DNA of 36,967 nt from Dehalococcoidales bacterium (lineage in GTDB: Bacteria; Chloroflexota; Dehalococcoidia; Dehalococcoidales; RBG-16-60-22). The stretch lies in contig NZCW01000012.1 in NCBI GenBank assembly GCA_002688435.1, forward strand, positions 1 to 36,967, written 5' to 3'. This document shows, in pieces, positions 30,894 to 36,967 of the stretch (position 1 is its first letter; the number at the start of each line of letters is the position of its first letter). Under the pieces are notes generated by a model that was not told the origin of the DNA, searched no databases, and saw only the letters and a list, made by a program, of their open reading frames with translations. Position numbers and translations under genes: made by a program.

Positions 30894-33470
30894 TTAGCAC
30901 TTGGTATAACCACACGCTGGGCAGATAAAACACCCCTCTTGGTAGACAAGCATGTTGCTGCACTCTGGGCACTGCCCGGCTAGGTTCTTGGCCAGGCCGT
31001 AGTCCTCTGGACTGGACTTGCCGTCATAGCCGGTGGTATATTTTTCCAGCACGCTGGCAATAGCGTCGGCGCAGGAGAGGATAGACTTGCCCTGTACCCA
31101 GGCGATGGACGGGCAACGGATACCCCGGAGCTGTCTCACTATGGAACTAACATCTACTCTCGCTCTTAGTGCTAGGGAGATAAGCCGACAGGTGGCTTCC
31201 AGCTGGGCGGAGGCACAGCCACCGGTCTTACCGAGACTGGAAAATACCTCGCAAATCCCGTACTCATCAGAATTCACGGTGACATAGAGCGAGCCGCAGC
31301 CGGTCGAGACCTTCTTCGTACGACCTTCCGTTTCTTCCGGTCTTTCCCGGGGGGTAAGTTTGCCCTCCTCAGTTATTTGTTTTTCTGGCTGGCCGGTGGT
31401 TAGTACTTGGGCGTCACGGCTCCGGTCACGGTAGATGGTTATTCCTTTCAGGTTCTCCTCGTAGGCCAGCTGGTACACCCAGGCAACATCCTCTCGGGTA
31501 GCCTCCTGGGGGAAATTGACCGTCTTGGAGACCGCGTTATCCGTGGATTGTTGGAAGGCGGCCTGTATCCGGACGTGCCATTCCGGAGTTATCTCGTGGG
31601 CGGTGACAAACAACTGCCGGGCAGCCTCAGGTACGCCATCAATCTCACCAAGGTGGACACCGTCCGCTAGCTTCTGCATTAGTTCCTCGGAGTAAAAGCC
31701 CCCGCTGCGAGCAGCTTCCTCAAAGTGGGGATTCACCTCCACCAGCTGGGCGCCGTCCAGGATGTTCTTGGTGTAGCTTAGGGCGAAGAGTGGCTCGATG
31801 CCGCTGGAACAGCCGGCGATCAGGCTCAGGGTGCCGGTGGGGGCGATGGTGGTGCGGGAGGCATTTCTGGTTCTGGAGCCGTCGAGAGTATTGTAGGTGC
31901 TGTCTTCAAAGGCAGGAAAGACACCGCGCTCCTGCCCCAACTCTACCGAGGTCTTGGTCGCCTCTTCGCTGACGAACCGCATAATCTCGGTGCCGGTCTT
32001 GAGCGCCTCTGCCGAGTTATAGGGGGTACCCAGCTGGATGAGTATATCGGCAAAGCCCATTACCCCGAGCCCGATTTTCCGGGTCTTCCGGGTCATTTCA
32101 GCGATTTCTTTCAGAGGGAACTGGTTGACATCAATGACATTATCCAGAAACCGGACGGCGCTCTTTATAGTGGCCGCCATCCTGGGGTAGTCTATCTCGG
32201 CGATCCCGTTTGTTGCCCGCACCATCCGGGCTAGGTTGATTGAGCCTAGGTTGCATGACTCGTAGGGGAGGAGGGGCTGCTCGCCGCAGGGGTTGGTGCT
32301 TTCGATACGGCCTAGGTGGGGGGTGGGGTTATCCTGGTTGATGCGGTCAATGAAAACGATGCCCGGGTCGCCGGTCCGCCAGGCCATATCCACGATTTTG
32401 TCAAAGACCTCTTTGGCGTTGAGCTGGTTCGCGACCTCTTTGGTATGTGGATTGATCAGGTTATAGTTTGCCTCCGCCTTGACCGCTTCCAGAAACTCGA
32501 CGGTTACGGCTACGGAGATGTTGAAATTGGTTAGAGAAGTATAGTCTTCTTTAGCGGTGATGAACTTTATGATATCTGGGTGGTCCACGCTGAGGATGCC
32601 CATATTCGCCCCGCGGCGCATTCCGCCCTGCTTGATGACATCGGTGGCGGTGTCAAAAGCGCGGATAAAAGAGACTGGGCCGCTGGCTATGCCGCCGGTG
32701 GAGCCCACCAAGTCTTTTTCCGGCCTCAGCCGGGAGAAGGAAAAACCGGTCCCGCCGCCGCTCTTGTGGATGAGCGCCGTGTTTTTCACCGACTCGAAGA
32801 CGGACTCCATGGAGTCCTCGATGGGCAGGACGAAGCAGGCGGACAGCTGTCCCAACTCCCTCCCGGCGTTCATTAAGGTGGGGGAGTTGGGCAGGAACTC
32901 CAAGCTGGCCATCAGCCGGTAAAACTCATCTTCTCTTGCTTGGACATCCGCCTTAGGGTCGTAAATGAGCTCGGCCGAGGCGATAGTTACGGCCACACGG
33001 TGGAACATCTCCTCCGGCGTCTCGATAACCTGCCCCTGCTTATCTTTCTTCAGGTACCTCCTCTGTAGTACATGAAGGGCGTTTTCGGTAAGGTTTAGGC
33101 CGGACGCGGGCTGGCTTTTTGACTTAGCGGTATCGACTTTTTCCATTTTGGTTTTTGTCTCCTCGGTATGCTTTAGTTCTTCGGCCGCTAGGATTTCCTC
33201 GACCATGGTCAGTATGTCAGTTTTGGCGGGCAGGCGGATTTGCTGGCGAGACAGCACTGGCACTAGGTCTTCCATGCCGGGTAGGGTGGGTGTCGGTGAT
33301 GGCAGGGGTGACTCACGTTCCAGCCGCGTAATCACCTGTGAGGTGAGCCGCTCCACTAGTTGCCGGTCGGCAATGCCTATGGACTCAGCGGCGGCAAAGA
33401 CGATACGGGCAATCTGGCTCCGGTTGGGCGAGTTTACTCTTTTATTTTCCGGTTGACCGGCTCTGTCCAT
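30894..33470 (-). CDS. nrdJ: Adenosylcobalamin-dependent (class II) ribonucleoside-diphosphate reductase
   Basis: 858 residues. The catalytic 10-stranded barrel contains LSACFVLPIEDSMESVFES, HKSGGGTGFSFSRLRP, NPCGEQPLLPYESCNLGSIN with the active-site Cys/Glu motif, and APTGTLSLIAGCSSGIEPLF. A TSCPD domain (about 725-815: STGCGSLYVTVNSDEYG, GGCASAQLEATCRLISLAL) and a C-terminal zinc ribbon (CPECSNMLVYQEGCFICPACGY) follow, as in NrdJ_Z enzymes. The N-terminal 100 residues are charged and variable. It makes dNDPs with adenosylcobalamin as radical source, so DNA synthesis depends on the B12 genes elsewhere in the window. It lies 64 nt downstream of nrdR and is probably cotranscribed with it. Confidence 0.95.
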   Translation of the reverse strand: MDRAGQPENKRVNSPNRSQIARIVFAAAESIGIADRQLVERLTSQVITRLERESPLPSPTPTLPGMEDLVPVLSRQQIRLPAKTDILTMVEEILAAEELKHTEETKTKMEKVDTAKSKSQPASGLNLTENALHVLQRRYLKKDKQGQVIETPEEMFHRVAVTIASAELIYDPKADVQAREDEFYRLMASLEFLPNSPTLMNAGRELGQLSACFVLPIEDSMESVFESVKNTALIHKSGGGTGFSFSRLRPEKDLVGSTGGIASGPVSFIRAFDTATDVIKQGGMRRGANMGILSVDHPDIIKFITAKEDYTSLTNFNISVAVTVEFLEAVKAEANYNLINPHTKEVANQLNAKEVFDKIVDMAWRTGDPGIVFIDRINQDNPTPHLGRIESTNPCGEQPLLPYESCNLGSINLARMVRATNGIAEIDYPRMAATIKSAVRFLDNVIDVNQFPLKEIAEMTRKTRKIGLGVMGFADILIQLGTPYNSAEALKTGTEIMRFVSEEATKTSVELGQERGVFPAFEDSTYNTLDGSRTRNASRTTIAPTGTLSLIAGCSSGIEPLFALSYTKNILDGAQLVEVNPHFEEAARSGGFYSEELMQKLADGVHLGEIDGVPEAARQLFVTAHEITPEWHVRIQAAFQQSTDNAVSKTVNFPQEATREDVAWVYQLAYEENLKGITIYRDRSRDAQVLTTGQPEKQITEEGKLTPRERPEETEGRTKKVSTGCGSLYVTVNSDEYGICEVFSSLGKTGGCASAQLEATCRLISLALRARVDVSSIVRQLRGIRCPSIAWVQGKSILSCADAIASVLEKYTTGYDGKSSPEDYGLAKNLAGQCPECSNMLVYQEGCFICPACGYTKC

Positions 33471-33534
33471 CTGACGATTCCTACTTCCGGTTTAATTGCT
33501 CCGGCTTTATTCTATCCTCTTCCGGCCAGTTCCT

Positions 33535-34035
33535 CTAATCTGTCGGTGGGGAGAGTAGGGAGAGCTGGTTGGGGCGGGGCACTACTGATTCTCCGCTGAC
33601 CAGGGTATCCACGACTTCTTTCAGCGTGGTGATGTCGGTAAATTCTCGGTAAACACTGGCGAAGCGGAGATAGGCAATGTGGTCTAGGCCACATAGTTTT
33701 TCCATCACCATATCACCGATAACCGTGCTGGACACCTCAAGTCTGCCGGAGCGGTAAAGCTCGGCTTCAGTGTCATCGGCGACCTTATCCACCGTGCCGC
33801 TGGGCAGCGGCCGTTTCTCACAGGCCTTGCGGATGCCGGTGAGCAACTTGTCCCGGTTAAATTCCTCGCGTCGCGCGTCTTTCTTGATGACGAACAGTCC
33901 GGCCGGCTGCAGGCGCTCGTAGGTGGTGAAACGGGAGTCGCACTTCAGACACTGGCGCCGGCGGCGTATACCGTCGTTTATATCACGAGAATCGATGACT
34001 TTAGAATTATGGTAACCGCAATAAAGACAGTCCAT
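33535..34035 (-). CDS. nrdR: Transcriptional repressor NrdR
   Basis: 166 residues. The N-terminal zinc ribbon is CLYCGYHNSKVIDSR...CLKCDSRFTTYER (Cys 3, 6, 29 and 32). It is followed by the ATP-cone (FVIKKDARREEFNRDKLLTGIRKACEKRP, about 48-135). NrdR senses ATP/dATP and represses ribonucleotide reductase genes. The tandem boxes immediately upstream indicate autoregulation together with nrdJ. The C-terminal tail after residue 145 (GESVVPRPNQ) is variable. Confidence 0.97.
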   Translation of the reverse strand: MDCLYCGYHNSKVIDSRDINDGIRRRRQCLKCDSRFTTYERLQPAGLFVIKKDARREEFNRDKLLTGIRKACEKRPLPSGTVDKVADDTEAELYRSGRLEVSSTVIGDMVMEKLCGLDHIAYLRFASVYREFTDITTLKEVVDTLVSGESVVPRPNQLSLLSPPTD

Positions 34036-34047
34036 AGTAAAAAACCT

Positions 34048-34061
34048 ACCCTATATTGTGT
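34048..34061. promoter_or_regulatory. NrdR box 1
   Basis: ACCCTATATTGTGT resembles the NrdR box (ACACwATATnTwGTGT type). It is 32 bp centre-to-centre from box 2, i.e. three helical turns, the usual tandem arrangement upstream of NrdR targets. It lies 13 nt upstream of the nrdR ATG. Confidence 0.7.
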
Positions 34062-34074
34062 GACAAGTGTCACA
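34059..34074. promoter_or_regulatory. Perfect CRP/FNR-type palindrome between the NrdR boxes
   Basis: TGTGACA-AG-TGTCACA is a perfect 16-bp palindrome and fits the CRP consensus TGTGA-N6-TCACA exactly. It overlaps the end of NrdR box 1 and stops 5 nt before box 2, in the divergent nrdR/folC gap. I infer a binding site for a CRP/FNR-family regulator; none is encoded in the window. Confidence 0.55.
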
Positions 34075-34079
34075 GTACC

Positions 34080-34093
34080 ACAAGATATAGTGT
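34080..34093. promoter_or_regulatory. NrdR box 2
   Basis: ACAAGATATAGTGT is a close match to the NrdR box and the better of the pair. A second role on the divergent folC promoter is possible because the boxes lie in the shared intergenic region. Confidence 0.75.
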
Positions 34094-34165
34094 TTGTCAA
34101 GTTTTTTGAGACTATTTTTAAAAAGATTTTTGGGCTTTACCTAGTTGTATTCAGAGAGTAAGATT

Positions 34166-35494
34166 ATGACGGGTGAGCGAATGGAATACCAGGCGGCTTT
34201 GGACTATATTTTAAGCTTCGCTGATTACGAACGGCTGTCGCGCTCGGCGTTCGTCTTTGATCTGGAGCGTATCGAGGAACTGCTGGTCAGGCTGGGTAAT
34301 CCCCAGCAGGCCGCCAGGTCGGTCCACGTGGCCGGCACTAAGGGAAAAGGTAGCACCGCGGCCATGCTGGCCTCAATTTTAACCCAGGCGGGCTACCATA
34401 CCGGGCTTTATACCTCTCCCCACCTCCTCAGTCCCATGGAGAGGATACAGGTTGATGGGAGGCCTATGGCAGAAGGTGACTTTGGCCGGCTGGTGGCGAT
34501 GATAAAACCCGAGGTGGAAGCGGTAAACGCTATCGGCGGCTTGGGCGAGCTGACTACATTTGAGCTACTGACGGCGCTGGCTTTTCTTTATTTCCGGGAG
34601 ATAGAGGTGGACTATCAGGTGCTGGAGGTGGGGCTGGGGGGACGGCTGGATGCCACCAACGTGATCCGTCCGGAAGTCTGCGTCATCACTTCTATCAGCT
34701 ACGATCATACCGATGTTCTGGGAGATACCCTGGCCCAGATAGCTGGGGAGAAGGCTGGCATTATCAAGTCGGGCAGTGTCGTGGTGTGCGCCCCGCAGCT
34801 TCCTGAGACGATGGTGGTAATAGAGAATACCTGCCGGGAGCGTGGGGCAAGATTGATTAAAGCAGGTAGTGAGGTTACCTGGGAACAGCAGGCTATTGGT
34901 TCCGAAGGGCAGTCTTTTCGACTGCGTGGGCTGGCTGAAGAGTATAATCTGGAAATACCTTTGCTTGGTGAGTACCAGCTGGAGAATGCGGCTGCGGCGG
35001 TAATGGCCGCGGAGGTTCTGGCAACGAAAGAAGCCAGCATATCACCGGAGAGTATTGCCCGCGGGCTGAATCAGGTGCGCTGGCTGGGCCGACTTCAGGT
35101 TTTGCGGCGTAGGCCTTGGGTCATTGTTGATGGTGCCCATAATGCCGATTCGGCGCGGAGACTGGTCCAGGCGCTCGGGGAGTATTTTGATTTGCAACGG
35201 GTGTTCCTGATTTTTGGTGCTTCTTCCGATAAAAACATTGCCGGGATGGTGGCCGAGTTGGTGTCTCTCCCTGGGGAAGTTATCGTTACCCGTTCCCGTC
35301 ACCCCAGAGCCGTGGCTCCGGCTGTACTGGGCGGAGAGTTCTCCAAGTACAGGATAGTCCCGGAGGAGGCGGGAAATGTGGCCGCGGCGGTAGAGCGGGC
35401 ACTGGCCTGGGCCAGCCCAGCTGATCTTATTTGCGCTACCGGCTCGCTGTTTCTGGTCGCCGAGGTGATGGAATATCTGGCGTTGCGCGGCTAG
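34166..35494 (+). CDS. folC: Folylpolyglutamate synthase / dihydrofolate synthase
   Basis: About 442 residues of Mur-ligase type. The P-loop is VHVAGTKGKGSTAAMLASIL (about residues 50-69). The folate site region is YTSPHLLSPMERIQVDGRPM, and VLEVGLGGRLDATNVI, SISYDHTDVLGDTLAQIAGEKAGI and IVDGAHNADSARRL are diagnostic. It adds glutamates to (dihydro)folate. The track's TTG at 34145 is possible, but the ATG at 34166 (AGAGAG upstream) or 34181, just before the typical EYQAALDYI helix, is likelier. It is divergent from nrdR. Confidence 0.95.
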   Translation: MTGERMEYQAALDYILSFADYERLSRSAFVFDLERIEELLVRLGNPQQAARSVHVAGTKGKGSTAAMLASILTQAGYHTGLYTSPHLLSPMERIQVDGRPMAEGDFGRLVAMIKPEVEAVNAIGGLGELTTFELLTALAFLYFREIEVDYQVLEVGLGGRLDATNVIRPEVCVITSISYDHTDVLGDTLAQIAGEKAGIIKSGSVVVCAPQLPETMVVIENTCRERGARLIKAGSEVTWEQQAIGSEGQSFRLRGLAEEYNLEIPLLGEYQLENAAAAVMAAEVLATKEASISPESIARGLNQVRWLGRLQVLRRRPWVIVDGAHNADSARRLVQALGEYFDLQRVFLIFGASSDKNIAGMVAELVSLPGEVIVTRSRHPRAVAPAVLGGEFSKYRIVPEEAGNVAAAVERALAWASPADLICATGSLFLVAEVMEYLALRG

Positions 35495-36588
35495 TCCGGA
35501 GCAGGACTGATTCTGACTTCAATAACTAGGTCCTCTGCCACGCGGTATATCTTTTCGAAAGATAACTTTAAAACCTGATTAACCTCGCGTATATCCAGCT
35601 CTCCCACCGCGGCAAGACCCTGCCCCATTATTTTGGGCGCTATGGCGATGACTGCTTTGTCGGCCAGGTTCTGGCGCAGAAACGAGGTGATGACCCCGGT
35701 GCCTCCCTCCACCAAGACGGAAGAAATGCCTCTCTTGCCCAGTATGCCGAGAAGTTGCTTCAAATCGACTTTACCCGCCTTATCCTGCCGTGTAGCCACA
35801 ATCTCGATTCCGGCTTTACGCAGGTGAGCTACCTTCTTCTCATCGGCTTGAGAAGTGGTGGCGATAATGGTGGGCGCGGCCTCTCGGTTCTGGACCACTC
35901 CGGCATCCAGCGGAGTCCTCAATCTGGAGTCCAGGACAATGCGGGAGGGGTTTCTGCCCTTGATTAGGCGTACGGTGAGCCGGGGGTTGTCCGCCAGCAC
36001 CGTATCCACCCCCACCATTACGGCGTCGCTAGCCGCCCGTAGCCGATGGGCCAGCTGGCGGAACGGTACCGAGCTTATCCATTGCGAGTCTCCGGTGGAG
36101 GTGGCAATCCGGCCGTCCAGGGTCTGGGCGAATTTGAGAGTGACCAGAGGTAAGCCGGTGGTCATGTGCTTGAAATGGGCTTCATTCAAGTCGCGGCACG
36201 TATCTGTCAGTACCCCGACTTCAGTCTCAATCCCCTGCTGCTTTAATTGCGTCACACTCTTTCCGTTGACCTGTGGATTAGGGTCCAGAGTCCCGATGAC
36301 GACACGGCCAATATTGTGCTGGATTATGGCGTCCGTGCAGGGAGGAGTTTTGCCATGATGGCAGCAGGGTTCCAGAGTGACATAGAGAGTTGCCCCCGCG
36401 ATACTCTCGTTGGCATTCTGGATAGCGTTGGTTTCAGCATGTTTGCCACCGTAGTGGTGGTGGTAACCCTGACCGATGACACGGTCGTTTTTCACGATAA
36501 CGGCACCCACCATCGGGTTTGGGCTGGTCCTCCCGAGACCTCGGCGGGCCAGCTTTAAAGCCTGCTTCATATATTCTGCGTCACGCAA
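35491..36588 (-). CDS. ribD: Riboflavin biosynthesis deaminase/reductase
   Basis: 365 residues, the full bifunctional enzyme. The deaminase domain (1-145) has the zinc site HAETNAIQNA and LEPCCHHGKTPPCTDAII. The reductase domain (150-365) has LKFAQTLDGRIAT, SDAVMVGVDTVLADNPRLTVR and LVEGGTGVITSFL. It performs the second and third steps of riboflavin synthesis. The TTG start at 36588 is supported by GAGGAG 6 nt upstream. It converges on folC with a 4-nt overlap of the ends. No other rib gene is in the window, and the leader upstream shows possible RNA structure. Confidence 0.95.
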   Translation of the reverse strand: MRDAEYMKQALKLARRGLGRTSPNPMVGAVIVKNDRVIGQGYHHHYGGKHAETNAIQNANESIAGATLYVTLEPCCHHGKTPPCTDAIIQHNIGRVVIGTLDPNPQVNGKSVTQLKQQGIETEVGVLTDTCRDLNEAHFKHMTTGLPLVTLKFAQTLDGRIATSTGDSQWISSVPFRQLAHRLRAASDAVMVGVDTVLADNPRLTVRLIKGRNPSRIVLDSRLRTPLDAGVVQNREAAPTIIATTSQADEKKVAHLRKAGIEIVATRQDKAGKVDLKQLLGILGKRGISSVLVEGGTGVITSFLRQNLADKAVIAIAPKIMGQGLAAVGELDIREVNQVLKLSFEKIYRVAEDLVIEVRISPAPD

Positions 36589-36606
36589 GTCTGGCTCCTC
36601 TGTTTA

Positions 36607-36710
36607 CCGGGTTAATCTCGTCTCCGGCTAAGTGGGGATTTAACCTACTGACATCTACGCCAGTCGGTGATGGGATATTAGCACCGTGGTAAGAGGAAGT
36701 CAATAGCCGG
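36607..36710 (-). other. Candidate structured RNA leader upstream of ribD
   Basis: Within the roughly 380-nt gap upstream of ribD several perfect inverted repeats interlock: CCGGCTA/TAGCCGG (36624-36630 with 36704-36710), CGGTG/CACCG (36665-36686), ACTG/CAGT directly beside it, and GGTTAA/TTAACC (36610-36645), which competes with the first. A segment resembles part of the FMN riboswitch (GGTG-TCC-CCGAC), but the canonical RFN core is absent. Function unproven. The rest of the gap, 36711-36967, shows no gene that I can support. Confidence 0.35.
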
Positions 36711-36967
36711 ATCGGTATTAGGCATGTGCGAAACTATTCCCAAAGCTAATTCCCACGATTGATTGATTTTCTTAAAAATAGTTCACCCCAAACTAATTCA
36801 ATGTCGGCATAAAATAAACTAACAAGATGACGAAATGTGTGGTTCTGGAAAATACTGACTTATTGGACGGGAGACAGAGCAGAGTCGAACTCTACCTGAA
36901 ACAATGGTTCTGTGTTTTGTTTAGTCTAGCCCAAGTCAAACATTATAACTGGACTAAATGATAAGGG

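Noticed and set aside
30795-30983. 62-aa plus-strand ORF
   Set aside because: Mostly antisense to the end of nrdJ; no ribosome-binding site or recognisable domain.
36870-36905. tRNA-like T-arm (AGAGTCGAACTCT) near the right edge
   Set aside because: The stem pairing and spacing to a possible CCA do not fit a canonical T arm plus acceptor, and no other arms are visible.
36589-36967. Canonical FMN riboswitch expected before ribD
   Set aside because: The conserved RFN core (GGGGCAGGGTG and following blocks) is absent; only a weak partial likeness remains, reported as a candidate structure.
1-36967. CRISPR array, prophage or toxin-antitoxin system
   Set aside because: No regularly spaced repeats, phage structural genes or toxin-antitoxin pairs were seen; small overlapping ORFs are explained by the annotated genes.

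Overview
The window looks like a chromosomal segment of an anaerobic bacterium, most plausibly a Chloroflexota (Dehalococcoidia-like) lineage known from sediment or groundwater. This placement is an inference. It rests on the gene set: siroheme/cobalamin-centred tetrapyrrole synthesis with a fused AhbA-AhbB, a CbiX-CbiC fusion, a B12-dependent ribonucleotide reductase, an AmmeMemoRadiSam locus, arsM with a small cysteine-rich AbrB-like partner, and an archaeal-looking regulator. No 16S rRNA or other phylogenetic marker is present.

Layout. (1) 1-3350, minus strand: cobalt uptake and early cobalamin genes (CbiX-CbiC fusion, cbiM, a CbiN-like membrane protein, cbiQ running off the edge) behind a cobalamin riboswitch. 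(2) 3394-4206: a winged-helix regulator. It is flanked by two outward-facing, nearly identical 40-bp promoter/operator boxes, one firing into the cobalt/cobalamin operon and the other into the haem operon. (3) 4.6-12.3 kb, plus strand: a compact, mostly overlapping tetrapyrrole operon, ahbAB - precorrin-2 dehydrogenase - hemA - hemC - cobA/hemD - hemB - hemL. It leads from glutamyl-tRNA to uroporphyrinogen III, precorrin-2, sirohydrochlorin/siroheme and didecarboxysiroheme. (4) 12.4-16.1 kb: an accessory patch that starts with a tRNA-Pro 3' fragment (possible integration scar). It holds a riboswitch-controlled BtuF-like protein without a signal peptide, a PPOX-UbiA fusion, an IS3-type transposase remnant and a small membrane protein. 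(5) 16.46-16.92 kb: an OsmC-family gene interrupted by one TGA exactly where the catalytic cysteine belongs, followed by a SECIS-like hairpin. I read it as a selenoprotein. (6) 17.0-19.4 kb, minus: Memo-AMMECR1 fusion plus its radical SAM partner. (7) 19.7-25.5 kb, plus: BioD-like/DRTGG protein, purM, an AlkD-type pseudogene, purH, a small unknown gene, a nicotinamidase-like hydrolase and nicotinate phosphoribosyltransferase. (8) 25.6-26.8 kb: a frameshifted HgcC/AbrB-like gene and arsM. (9) 26.9-30.4 kb, minus: tilS, a DUF2344 protein and a CorC/HlyC-type CBS protein. (10) 30.9-34.0 kb, minus: nrdJ and nrdR behind tandem NrdR boxes that bracket a perfect CRP-type palindrome. (11) 34.1-36.6 kb: folC (plus) and ribD (minus), the latter behind a leader with interleaved inverted repeats.

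How the parts fit. B12 is the recurring theme: cobalt uptake, corrin-ring genes, two cobalamin riboswitches, a BtuF-like binding protein and a B12-dependent ribonucleotide reductase. The two facing operator boxes suggest that one dedicated regulator balances cobalt/cobalamin entry against haem/siroheme synthesis. The two observations I would follow first are the candidate Sec-OsmC and this twin-operator regulon. All readings are by eye from the sequence; no database search was run.
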